From: Aspidiotus rigidus
Lineage: Eukaryota; Arthropoda; Insecta; Hemiptera; Diaspididae
Direction of reading: 5' to 3'
Assembly (NCBI GenBank): GCA_035079385.1
Contig: JAVHKY010000029.1
Coordinates: forward strand, 8,494,001 to 8,558,000
Length of the DNA stretch: 64,000 bases
This document shows positions 35,803 through 48,193 of the stretch, piece by piece. The position numbers were made by a program, and so were the translations under genes. Under the pieces are notes generated by a model. That model saw nothing but the letters and a program-made list of their open reading frames with translations, did no database searches and was not told where the DNA came from. The first letter of the stretch is position 1. The number at the start of each line of letters is the position of its first letter.

Positions 35803-36426
35803 ATGACCGAATCCGCTGTTCAAGAAACCGTAGCCGCTACGCCGGTGAAGACCCCGAAGAAGAAAGGAACTACTCCGAAAGCCAAAGGTGTGTCAAAAAA
35901 GGCGCCAGCCTCTCATCCACCAACTGCTCAGATGGTCAACAACGCCATCAAGCATTTGAAAGAACGAGGTGGTTCTTCTCTGCAGGCCATCAAGAAGTAC
36001 ATTGCTAGTACTTACAAAGTCGACGCTGAGAAGTTGGCCCCGTTCATCAAGAAATACTTGAAAGGCGCTGTCGACAGTGGCAAGCTGATCCGCACCAAGG
36101 GTAAAGGCGCTTCTGGTTCGTTCAAATTGGCATCTAGCGATGCTAAGAAGACCGAAAAGAAAGCCAAGAAACCCAAGTCACCGAAGAAAGCCAAAACCGT
36201 CAAGGCGAAGAAACCTAAGGCTGAAAAATCCGCAACCACCACTACACCGAAAAAACCTAAAGCAACCAAACCCAAGGCAAGCAAACCGAAACCCGCTGGA
36301 CCGAAAAAGTCTCCGAGCAAGGTTAAGAAAGCAGCTAAGTCACCAGCCGCCAAGAAACCGAAGACACCTAAACCAAAGAAGACTGCGCCCAAAAAGGTTG
36401 CCAAGAAACCAGCAGCGAAGAAGTAA
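35803..36426 (+). CDS. H1: Linker histone H1
   Basis: Binds linker DNA and compacts nucleosome arrays. 207 residues, no intron; the start is [10 protein letters not shown] at 35803 (an in-frame upstream extension to 35674 contains the TATA box and is not coding). Three-part structure: acidic/Ser-Thr-rich head to about residue 35, winged-helix globular domain from about 40 to 110 ([19 protein letters not shown] to [10 protein letters not shown]), and a Lys/Ala/Pro-rich tail with many SPKK, TPKK-type sites for CDK phosphorylation. Own promoter and stem-loop. It stands about 7 kb from H2B, unlike the compact Drosophila quintet. Confidence 0.97.
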   Translation: MTESAVQETVAATPVKTPKKKGTTPKAKGVSKKAPASHPPTAQMVNNAIKHLKERGGSSLQAIKKYIASTYKVDAEKLAPFIKKYLKGAVDSGKLIRTKGKGASGSFKLASSDAKKTEKKAKKPKSPKKAKTVKAKKPKAEKSATTTTPKKPKATKPKASKPKPAGPKKSPSKVKKAAKSPAAKKPKTPKPKKTAPKKVAKKPAAKK

Positions 36427-36470
36427 ATTCACGATTCGAAATCATCGGCTCTGAAGTCGAAAACTAAAAA

Positions 36471-36486
36471 GGCCCTTTTCAGGGCC
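36471..36486 (+). promoter_or_regulatory. Histone H1 3' stem-loop
   Basis: GGCCCTTTTCAGGGCC, 44 bp after the stop; ATTTCTT follows after 9 nt. Confidence 0.95.
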
Positions 36487-36502
36487 GCCAAAAAAATTTC
36501 TT

Positions 36503-39500
36503 AAAGCTAGAGTACTTGCTACAAACTCACCCGAGTTTCAATAAGTATCTATCTAATCTCTGAAGCTGAATTGATTCAGTTTCGAGAACAACCACGTTAA
36601 TCCTGTATTTTTCTGACATATAAATTCTGAAATTACTAGGTAATCACAACTCACAATCTGAAAACAGGAAAAAATGAGCATACGATTACGTATACGTAAG
36701 TTGACGAAAATAAATTTACTCACGAATTCTTAAAAGGTAAATAGGTCTCACTCGTTTCACTTCGACTTTTTGGAAATTCTCGCTACTACTTCTCTTCATT
36801 ACTTCGTTCTCACCTCTCACACGACAAACATTTGACGACTATAAAAACAAAACCATGTAAACAGTTATTATTCCTTAATTAGACTCTAGCCTTTATCAAA
36901 TTCAAAATGAGTTCTCATACTTCATTTTTTGAATCATTGATCTTTGAAATGAATGAACCACTTTTCAGAAAAACATCTTTTAATAGCATTACCTATCCCA
37001 GATTCCCAGTGTCTTGCAATTTACCGAGAAAAATAGTACTAGAATGCATACGTACTTTTGATAGTAAAAAATCTCCATTGATATATAATTATTATTCGTT
37101 CGGTCTTGCCACGTTGGCACTCTCCAAGTTTATCGTCGTTAGACTGAAAGAAAATAATAAATTAACATTTTATATATAACTATGGTATTTTAAAATGATT
37201 TCGAGTCAATCAATTCAAAATTATCAGATACGCAGGTTCAACAGTTGAACAGTTCCAATTTCTTGTCCCCCCCTCCCCTCCTCATTCGTATATTAATCTA
37301 CTTCGCGACTGAGGAATTAAAAAAAAACGACATACGGTTAATTCACACAAAAAGGTTCCTACACAAAGACTTTGTGGGCATTATATGATCCTGGTATCTC
37401 GATCTGCATCAGACCTCGAAATTTCTCAGTCACGAGAATAGCCCTACTTTGTGATTTTTCATCTTTACACAATTAATTTCTTCGTAGCTTCCCATCTTCA
37501 TCATTATCTTTTCTACCTTCTTAATTCTCTTTTTAATGTTTTTTTTTTTTTTTTTTTTTTCGGATTTTTCGGATTTTCTCTCAATTCCAATTTTTCTGTT
37601 CTTTCAATGATTTGTATCCGTGACATTAATTCTCTAGCCTCCGTTAGTCACACTCCTATCAAAGCTTTCACATTCCACTCATTAGCAGTACCAATGTAGA
37701 GTCAACGTAAACTAAATTTTCGTTCCATGACGTATTTCCCAAAAAATATTGACTTTGAATAAAATGAGAGCACCGAATAGATAACTTTTCATTCATTATT
37801 TTCTATCAAATGAATACGACTTCGGAATTTCTTCAGAGGTTTCAAAATAAATGGAACGGGCATTCTTCAAGCCCTCGTCGGCGGTCACTGCTGTTCTCGA
37901 AAGATCAACGACCAATGATATTCTTCGCAAGGCGCTGTGTCAAGTTGACTTCCACATCCACTCTTGAAAGCGTTCCGTTACCACATTATTCGGCGACGTG
38001 GTTGTCTTCTTTTAGATGTTCAGTTCTCTTTGCTTTCTCTCAACCTCTTTGATTCCCTTCCTACCGATCTCGTATCAATTTTTACTCATCTTTTCCTCTC
38101 GCGTTTTGCATTGCTCTCTAGCCTACATCTTTATTTGACGGGTGTCCATCTTCTTACGTTTTTTTTTTCTTATAATTATGTCCCTGCACATCATTTTCTT
38201 CATTTTCTCAATTTACATTCTCTCGTTTTTTTTATTCCGCAGTCATCCTTCATAAGTCTGATTTTGAATATAGCTATAATGTTTCTGATCTCCTGCTTGA
38301 AGACACCTAAAAACCATTTTTAATTGCCAAGACAAAACGATTAATTTTTGACTTTCGACCGAATTTAAAATAGGCCTAATTGAAAAATTCCGACAGATAA
38401 GTCCGATTATGCACACTCGTCCAAAATAATTTTCTTCACCTTACGACCTACGATCAATCATACCGCAGGCGACTGACGAAAAATTTATAGCTCACACAAA
38501 CAAACTTGTGCAATACGGCACCTATATAAAAACTCTCCAGTGTAGCTTGTTTGAAGTTTTTATTGAGCTTAATTTTTCTGAGAGATAAGACACAGTAGTT
38601 TTCTAAAATATGAAATGATATTCGAAGTCTGTGTTTAATAAAACACCCCTCCCCCGCGTCAGTATGAGTATGAGGAAAAACTGCCATTATTTCAGTTTCC
38701 TAAATGACGTTAATGACCAAAATTATTTTACTGAAGGATTTGATATTTTATACATCAAGTAGCCTACAAGCAAAGTAGGTAAGATACAAGGTGATAATGG
38801 GGGGGGGGGGGGGGGGGTACTGTTATACTTCAAAGAATAGCAACGGAGTTATTCAATTTTACACATAGATCATACTTCAATATTCATTTTCCACTTCCAC
38901 ATACTAAAATTACTTACTTTGTATTTCTTTTTCTTAAGGCAACTTCGTTCACTCACATTCTTCTCACATTACGCCATTTCTAGCTTCCGATAATTGATAC
39001 GTATAAGTATATCGCTCCAACTTTGAAGTCTTTTTCGGGGAGATATGAATCACGATTATGTTTAAAATTACTCCTGGAAAATAAAGAAATAAGAGAATAA
39101 ATATTAGACTGTCAGAAAATTCGTAACATTTAGTATTATTATCTTGCCATTCATCAGTGGCAATACATAAAAGTTGAAAAGCGCTGGTACCTACGCTTCA
39201 GTAACCATAAAAATAATGACCCACAGAATTGTAACAGAATTAAAATAGTAAATTTCTGATCACACTCTCGTGTATCGATTAAAGAATAAGATCCTATAAA
39301 AATTTTCACAAGGTGGACGCGATCACCATTATAATATACAATACATGATCCAAAAAACACCAAAAATGAACTTTTCAATAGATCATATTATGATAGCAGG
39401 TGGACCTCAAAACTCAGAAAGAATTGCAAAATGAAAGACCTACCAGGCTACCACTCACCCTTTTGCTCAAAACTGATACAAAATCATAATATATATTAGA

Positions 39501-40686
39501 GAGAAGATTTTTCAAAAATACTGAGCAATGTGTGAACAAAGGAAAAAATAAGTACTCACGAGCAGGCTTTCCTTACATAACATTCAATAAATGTGACGTT
39601 TCACGATATTTTCCAGCGATAGAAATTGCGGATTTGGAAATGGGGTCGTGATTGATCGTAGGCTTATCCGATAACAAATAAAAATACAGCTTAATTGTGA
39701 CTCCAAAGACGAGTGGCTGCAAAATTTCCGATCAAGTTGCAAATGTTATTCATATCGAGGAAAGAAATGAAAAAACAAAGAACAAATTAAATTCGAAAAT
39801 AATTATGTCGAATATCATACTTTCTTACATTTATTCTAAAATTGATAGCGGTAAAGAAACTTGAAAAACAAAGAGCTCTGAAGGTAGAAAAAGGAATGGG
39901 AAATAATGGATTCACAAGCTAGCAGTCGTTGATTAACAGTTTAACACGGATGACTCAACATGATTCAACAGAGATAGCTCACTGCAATTATGATTAATAC
40001 AAGCGGAAACACATGAATTTCAGAACTAGGTGTAGGTATTCAAGAGGAAACGAAACATACCTGCTGTACGTTGTTATGCATATTTATGGCGCGATGATAT
40101 TCGGGATCCATTCTTCTTCAGATATCAATCTGTAAATCAGTTGCTCGTCGATCATTCCATTATTATTCCTCTACGTCGATAATCAAGAATGGTAAATGTA
40201 CAATGGACACATCCTGTTGTTTGTGTGACACATTATTATTGTCACTACAGTCTATAACCCTCGCAGGCCTCGCTAAAAAAAAACTGCGGACTAAGACATG
40301 AATAAGACTACGGACTAGAGAATAACTGAATAAGCAAAATGGCGACACACATCTAGGTGGAGACGGAGTGGACAGCAGCAGCAGGTGACTGATGAGACAG
40401 TGACACAAAAGGCGAGGGAGTTTTCCCGCGTTACACCACTAGGCACTAACTTTGTACTTATTCAAACCCTTTCACCTTGATTTTTAATTTTTATTTATTG
40501 TTCACGCAGACTGCCATTTTTAAATTTAGAGTGAAGGCGAAAACGAGACAGATGACTATTCTGACAATTAATGTGCAAATAATAGTGTCATCATCAGAAC
40601 GGGAATCAGAAGCAGAGAGCTTAGCAGAAACGCTGAGGCAGAGCAGCTGCAGCCTGCAAAATACGAAAAGATTTACAAGAAGTAGT
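36503..40686. other. Intergenic between H1 and claspin
   Basis: Poly-T at about 37538-37560 and poly-G (about 20) at 38798-38817. A 37850-37966 open stretch of 38 codons has even base use but no neighbours to join. No gene supported. Confidence 0.5.
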
Positions 40687-40830
40687 CTGCCGTACCGTAA
40701 TGATGTTTGACAAACGTGCAGGTATTGAATTCTGCAAAAAGGTTGTTAAAAATCGAGTGATGTAGGACTATTTTCCCTAATTATTGTAGACACTGCACGT
40801 TCGTCAAACATTATTTGCACGGCACGGCAG
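40687..40830. repeat. Inverted repeat before claspin
   Basis: 40687-40721 and 40793-40830 pair with a few mismatches (CTGCCGTACCGTAATGATG with CATTATTTGCACGGCACGGCAG), core TTTGACRAACGTGCAG. The loop is 71 bases. It lies about 400 bp upstream of the claspin start codon and may be a small MITE. Confidence 0.65.
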
Positions 40831-41214
40831 TAGTGCTGAAGCGCCCGAAGCGGCAAACCGTCTATGACGTAAACAAATCAGCTGGTGATAGATGAGTGTT
40901 CTTATCAACTCCTTGTAACTATTTATTTAATTTAGCAGCTTTGCACTTTGGCGCCTTTTCCTTACTAAAGTAATATAATCTATAAAAATATCCCGTATAG
41001 TCGAGTTGATTCGCGAATTGCAATGTTCAAGTAATGTTGATAATTCTTTTCAATCATGCTAACGTCACCATACAAGTAATTGAAAATTGTATTACGCGCC
41101 AGAATCTCATATTAGGCTATATTCTGTTTCTTGGTGCACCAATTTGATTTCGAATGTACGAATATAATTTTTGGTATAGTACCTACTCTTAATGATTTTT
41201 AAGCGCTGTCGACG
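40831..41214 (+). other. Presumed claspin 5' region
   Basis: No TATA box seen. The claspin start follows directly at 41215. The transcription start is not evident. Confidence 0.4.
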
Positions 41215-44200
41215 ATGTCAGATTCAGAAGACGACGTAGTCAACGCCAAACGATGCGCCAAATCCTCAAAGTTGGTATTGACCGATGATGACGATTCTGA
41301 TGTGCCTGTGTCAGCTACCAAGACTAATGATGGAAAAAGTATCGACTCTCCAGAGTTAAACTCAGACTCATCCGACTGTGGTAGTGGTAAGTCTTCTGAC
41401 TCGCTTCTCAAAGCAAAATCATCACCCAAGTCTAGTCAATCGATATGTTCGACCAAAAGTGGAAGATCTAAACGTTCGAGTTCGTCAAGTTCTTCCGAAG
41501 GTGAAGTAAATAATAGATCGATAATTTCAACGCCGAAATCTTCTCGTTCTTCATTGTCTCCACCTCCCAGATCATCTCAATCAAGTACACATCAATCGCC
41601 GAGTTCTCAAAGATCATGTACATCTCCATCGCAGAAATCGTACCAATCGGCATCCTCGCCATCGCAAAGAGAACGTCACTCTCGCCGATCTAGTTCACCT
41701 GAAAATGCGCTGAAGTCTTCCGAGAATGATTCAGAATCTGATGGTAGCGTCGCAGTTTTTAAGCGGTCAAGATTAGCGAAAGTAGTAGACAGCGATGAGA
41801 ACGGCTCTGATATCGACATCAGCGTCGCCAATGAAACCGATGAAAGTATAGTAAGTTTGAAGGAGTCAACATTAGCGAAAACAGGCAGCGATGAGAATGG
41901 ATCTGATATCGACATTAGTATTGCGAATGATTCTTTTGAAAAAGCGTCGTCTCCTCACGAAGAGACGATAAACTACTCAGAAAATTCTGAAACTAAAAAA
42001 AGAAAGAAGATGAAATACTTCTTAGCCGTCGATAGTGAGAGTGACAATTCAAATGATCAAAACGATGCTTCCTCGCGTGTTTCTGAAAATGAAGAAATTG
42101 CGCAAAGTGATAATGACGAATCCAATTCCTGTAATATGACTGCGAAAGAAAAACGAAAAATGAGGCTTGGAAAACTCAACGAAAAAAAGAAACGCGAATT
42201 TGTGAGTTCAACAATATTTTTTTTTTTTTTACTTTCATTTTTGTCGTTGATCTAAATTTCTCCTTTTGTCTTCATTACAATTTTCAGGCTGAACTAGCTG
42301 AAAGTAAAACGAGAAAAAATAAAAAAGATAAAACTCTGGACACAACCAATGTCGAAATACCTGATCAGCCGCAAGTGGAAAGTGTTCAAGCCAAACCAAG
42401 AAAATTTTTCTTACTTAGTGACGACGATTTTTCCGATAACGATACTTTACTCGAGAAAACTTTAACGAATGATGACGAAGAATCTAGTAAGAAGAAAAAA
42501 CCTGTAAGTTCTGTGTCTTTGTTCGTGATTACCTTCCGACGATTCCAAATTTCATTTCCGCATTTGTATGACAGGCTAGGCCGAGAAAAACGAAAAAGAA
42601 GCGAGAAAATGATGGCAATGATGACGAAGACATGGCGACTTCGAAAACGAAATCGAAAAAACGAAAGAATCAAGTAGTTGAAATTGAATAGAATTGTCAG
42701 TTTTGAATGTAGTTTGATTTGAAACCATTCGTCGCAATTTGTGTTATTTCAGGTTATGGATGACCCAGAATCAGAAAACTCTGCCTCTACGAAAAAACCG
42801 AGAAAACCTCGATCGCGAGCTCCAAAATCTACTGAAGATTCGAACAAAGGCCCAAAGGAGTCTAAACAGAAATCCAAAGTGAGTTTCGTTTTCAAATATT
42901 GACTACAAATTGAGTTTCATTGGTATTTAAACTTGGGAATTGGAGAGTTGATAGCACTGACGATATTCACCCTTTCGTTCCATGCTTTTTAAATGAAGAA
43001 ATTCCACGCCCCATAATTAATAGGATATCGTTTTTTTAAGCAAATACAAGTATAAATTTTGTAGTCTGTATCATCAACATTAAATACAAAAAAAATTGTA
43101 GCAATAAATGATAATATATTGAAAAAATAATAGTTGATTGAAAATCACTGTATGAACGTATACAAATTCTCTGATTCACCCTTTCAGTAGCACCCTCTAG
43201 TGTAGGTTTAAACCCACGAAAGATGTTCACAGGGAAAACTGAAGTCTTGATTTTCTACGATTGGATATTTAAAAAAAAAAAGTTGTGTTTATGTTACGAA
43301 TTTTGGTAATGAACCACTCCACTGTGTATTGTCGCACGTTAACAAAATCTCGTACTGTGTTCTTCTCCCTATCCAAGATTTTCATCGTTTTATTAATTTC
43401 GATTTTACAGAAGCAACAAGAGACTATGTTGGAAATAAAAAGCACCACTCAGAAAATGATTCGAGAAGGTCGAATTGCTCTTCCATACCATCAGCCGAAG
43501 CAACGTTCGTTGGACGAATTTTTGCAGCGTCGCAATAACATTCCGTCCATACCGTTAAGATCGAGTCACGATATACTGACAATAGCCGGGTAGATATTTC
43601 AAAACGCGCATCTTAATTTACCTCTAATCAGAAGTTGACGTATCTTTTTTATATTTGTAGAGAGCGTTTAACGAAAAAAGAAGAAGAAATAGCCGAGTTT
43701 TACAAATCCGAATCGGAGCATTCGGAAGAGGAGGAGACGATTAATGAAATCCCGAGTACCCAAGCAGAGAATGCGGCGCAGAACTGTGATGCTCCAGAAG
43801 ACGACTCCACAACTCCGTGTGTTGAACAAAGTGTCGCCAATAATGAAAATGAGTGTAAAATTGATTCTACGTTTGATGAGAATGAAAATCCTAAAGTTAC
43901 CATTGATCCCGAGCAAGTTCAAGTGGATCTGTTTACTGATGCTGAAAAGAGTAACGGTGCACAAGAACAGGAAGTGCTTTCATCCGATGGAAAAATATCA
44001 ACGACTGAGCTCACTACTGAATCTGCGCCGAAGAGTCCTCAAACGTCAGCGACTTCAGAAGAGACCGACCGGGAAAAAGTATCAAATTCCAATTCTTCGA
44101 CTCTCTTTGATTCGAATTTACCTCTCGAGAAAAATGCTAACGTTCAGGATAAAGATAGCACTCCTGAAGTCGTTGAAGAGTTCGTGAATCAGAAAAATAA

Positions 44201-47200
44201 TGAAATGAGTCCTATTTATAACGACAGTCCGGTTGAACCCGGCACCGATAGTTTCCAATTACAAATCGAGGATTCTTGCCCCGTTGAAGCAACTGCTGAA
44301 TTTCCTGTAGACTCTAATTCGATTCCCGAATCTAATAATTCTAAGCCGATTGAGCCTCCAAAGCGAATAGATCCCGAAACTCTTCGCACTAAGAAATTAG
44401 CGCTGTTGTCAAGTTTGAGCAGAAAATTGTCGGATATAAAATTGAAAAAAGACGAACATTCCGTGTTGCAATTTGAGATCGAGAGCGCGCCAAAATCAGG
44501 AATCGATAAATTTATGGAGAAATATGCTCACCACATTACCGCTACGAATAAAACGAAACATCAACCGACTAAATTAAGGTAGGCGCAATTTTTTCTAGTC
44601 CCATTGAAATATTCGAGTTTTTAATTTTTGTTATTTTTCAGTGTAACCAATGTGCAAACCGACTCGCAAGGCGACATCATCGACATCGTTGAAGAAACGC
44701 TGACATTGAAACGATTGAATGATGACAAAAATAATGTGAATCAAAAATTCCTTTTGCCCGGGTCTAAATTTTCCTTTTTCAAAAACGAAATGCTGAAAAC
44801 CATGGTTTCCAAGAAAACTACCGATTGGAAAAAATACCAAGAAGAGAAGTACCGTATGTACGATGATGATGATTATGAAAACAAAGATATAGGTAAAATG
44901 GTGTTACGTATGGAAAATGATTTCTATCGTTTTGATTTTTAATGTTTTATTTTATTCTTTCATTTACAGAAGACGAGGAAAACCTAGAAGAAATAGGCGG
45001 TCGAAAGTTGAATTTTGAACCCTATCATCCGGAGGATGAACCAGAAGATGATGAATTAGTCGAAGATGATGTCGATCTGACAGACAAACGTGATCGCAAA
45101 AAGAACCGGTATTTAGACGAAGAAGCTGAAGTCGATTTTGATGAGGACGAAAACTTAATGGGAGCTTCTGAAGAGGAGGGCGATTCGAATGATGATGACA
45201 ATTTCGAAGACGCTGTGAATTCCGACGAAGAAGAGGAGGATCGAGAAAAAGCTTCCGACGAGGAGAAATTCGAAGACGCCGAGAATTCCGACAAGGAGAA
45301 TAAGAATCAAGAAAAAGAAGTAGATAGCGATGAAGAGCTTTTAAATAGTCTTTACAATTCGGTTGACAAGCCGACGGCGAAGAAACCCCAATTATCGACA
45401 AAATTGTTTCAAAATGAAGTAACGGGTCTGGATTTGGGTGAGTTTTCCCCTTCTACCCGTGATTTTTCCAGTAAAGATCGGCTCGTAATTTTCTTTCGGT
45501 CATTTTCAGAGAATAAAGTACTCGGTTTGGAAAATACATGCACTCAGTCGGATGATCAGTTAGAGGATTTCTCAAACACCCAAATATTTGGAATTTGTTC
45601 CGGAAAGTTCGCGACTCAAGTTCCACCTTCGCAAATCTCCAAAGAGTATTCTCAGTTTCCCGATGAATCTCAAGTAAGACGTTACGAATAAGATTACTTT
45701 AGTTTCGGAAAAAAAAAACAAAAAAAAAAAACAGATTTTACTCTAAACCGTTGTATTTTTACGACAGGATTTTAATTTATCGATGCAAGATACAAACGAT
45801 AGTTTTTGCGAACCTAGCGGTAAAACTACTAACTCCGTCAATACGTGAGTGGATTTGAAATTTGCGATATCGCGTTTGAAATTTAGATAGCATGTGTAAA
45901 CATTCTTACATTTTCAGAAGTTCGTTTCTATTGTCAGACGAATCCGATACAGAAGAATTGTTCAATAAGAAAAAGAAAACAGCTAGACTCGTAGATTCTG
46001 GTAAGATTTAGTTCGCAACATCTAAAATATATTCACGTAGCCTATCGATAATTATGTATTATTTTTCAGATGAAGAATCGGAAGTATTGAAATCTGATGA
46101 TGAAAATGAAACCGGAGAAAATGATGAACTCGACGAAGGTGCTGATGAAGACGAGGAAGAGCAAGACCTACAAGGCGAAGACGAACTAGATGGAGATATT
46201 GGCTATAATTCGGAGGAAGAGATTGTAGATTATAAGAAGACCGCGCCGACCGAATTCTTCGAAAATGAGGCCGAACTTTCTGAGTCGGAATGGGGCAGCG
46301 AAGACGAGAATGAAAAGGACCTAGACCAACTTGAACGAGAGGCTGGAGACGACGACGATATTGACACTGAGAAGCTGAAAGAAGAACTGGGCAGAATACA
46401 TATGTTTGTACAGTGCTTTAATGTATGTCGAGTCTCCTTGAATGAAAAAATTGATTGAGTTATTTTGTTTAGGCGCCAAATGTTAGATGATGATCAAAAG
46501 GATGTGCGATTACTTCAAGAAATATTGTTAGAAGATGGAGAATTGCATTCGGATGGCCAGAGAAATCGTAAATTCCAGTGGAAAAATTTAGGTATAAACG
46601 ATAATGCGACAATCTTTATGTAAGTAGTATGTAAATTGTAATCAGAACGCTGTCTCTCTTTGATTTTAAAGATGGTGAAGGGTTCTTTGCAAATCCTTTT
46701 GGCGATTCGGATGACGAAAAGCTCCTGATTGACGATGATGAACTCAACCTCGATGACGATAAGGTTAAAAATTGGAGACAGATGCGTCATGAGAGAGAAA
46801 TGTTCTTACTGAAACAAGAGGTATTTTTATCCTTTTAGAATTACGGCCTTTACTCGAACTACGTACGTTGTTCTATTTCTTCCTTGCGATCTTTCATTAA
46901 GAATGACGTGTTTTTTGGCTTAGTCATTCATATTTCTCTTCAGAATCGAAACACCAAATTCATGAGAGGAAAGTTTTACAAATTTCATTACAAAAAAAAA
47001 ATATAAAAATAATAACAAAATTTAGAACAGATGAATTTTAAAGTCTCCTCTTCTAAGGAATGATAAGGGAAAAATACCGCCGTACCTTAGTCCTAGAAGG
47101 TTACAAATTCATAACGATAAAAATTTTGATTTAGAAAAATGTTTAGATTATTTTGAAAGTTTCTGAACTAATATTAGTTTTCCATCGATATTATTGAAGC

Positions 47201-48193
47201 TTGAAAAATTGTATCGATTTTGTACGAGGTTCAGTAGAAAATTATAAAAATTGATCAGAAAAAGACTAATTTTAGGAAAAGTTGAAGCAAAAATTATAAT
47301 AATTTGGTACCTATGCTCAATTACAACAATTTTCGAAGAAAATGTTTTCATTATTCTTTTACTGAAATTTTCAATTCTCCTTCGTTATTTCATCCGTTCT
47401 ATTGAAACGTGCCAAGTTTCTGGACAGTTGTTCGACTTATTCGAAGATTGATGGGAAGAAAGGAAGAAATGTTAGCCTATTAGTCAAATATTATGACACG
47501 TCTGACCATCCGCTGCGATCAACTTGAAAATATCCCTTTTTCCTTTTCTCTAGAAAAATAATGAATTACTTTTATCTGCTGAAGACGAAGAGAGAAGTAA
47601 TATTTTGCGAGTGTCCCGGACCACCAAAATTACTATGATGTCTACGGCAGTAACCGAAGAACCTACGAAACCAATTCCTCCAAAATCTCCCAGCGATAAA
47701 TTTCCACGATGCGTACCTCAAGTAAGTATTGCATTTTAAACTTCTCAACTATGGAAATCGAAGTATTCAAAAATCTGTAATACGTGATCTTACAGAGGAA
47801 ATGTGGGTCTTTCTTGAATCGAGGTCAATCGTTACTGAATCGTATAGCCGGGACTGTTGGTGAAAAAAGCAAAGAAAATATTCATGGCGCAAAACGTGGC
47901 AGAAATTTTGTATTCGCTGCTCGGAGCCCCGAAAAAGAAGAATTACCAGATGTTTCTCTAGATAATAATAAGGTAAGACGTATTTCATCAATTTTTTTTT
48001 TCTAAAAGTTGAATTATTTTCTTCCCGTTATTCGTTATTGACTCGGGATTTTTCTTCTCAGACTGAAAAACGGAAAATTTCTAGTAAAGCTGTTATGGCT
48101 GCCAAAAAATTAAAACTGAATAATACAACTACCGATGAGTGTGCCCCGATGAGATCGGGTTTACTAGCTCAGCTCGCATTATCGGATTCTTAG
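41215..48193 (+). CDS. Claspin: Claspin, replication-checkpoint adaptor (17 exons)
   Basis: Nuclear adaptor at the replication fork that presents Chk1 to ATR. Exons: 41215-42201, 42288-42503, 42575-42673, 42753-42878, 43411-43589, 43661-44578, 44642-44892, 44970-45437, 45510-45673, 45768-45844, 45918-46000, 46070-46403, 46473-46591, 46672-46820, 47554-47721, 47796-47972, 48062-48193. All have GT-AG borders and agreeing phases, giving 1548 residues, close to other insect claspins. Diagnostic parts: Ser-rich SD/E head; PIP-box-like QRSLDEFLQRR after LPYHQPK in exon 5; Chk1-binding-type motif QIFGICSGKF in exon 9; acidic patch then EFFENEAELSESEWGS and EELGRIHM/RQMLDDD (exons 12-13), WKNL in exon 13. 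Exon 1 carries a duplicated DENGSDIDIS segment. Only one clear CSGKF motif is seen, where vertebrates have three. Intron 4 holds a dispersed repeat. Confidence 0.93.
42928..43216 (+). repeat. Dispersed repeat (copy 2), empty TTAA site
   Basis: Inside claspin intron 4. It matches, in reverse orientation, the two halves 5955-6108 and 6562-6700 around the TTAA-target MITE. Here the sequence is uninterrupted and carries one TTAA at 43080-43083 at the point where the other copy has the MITE. Confidence 0.75.

Noticed and set aside
36012..36404. 130-codon ORF antisense to H1
   Set aside because: Mirror of the Lys/Pro/Ala-rich H1 tail; no independent signal.
37964..38323. 119-codon hydrophobic ORF
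   Set aside because: Composed of pyrimidine-rich sequence (Leu, Phe, Ser); no domain.
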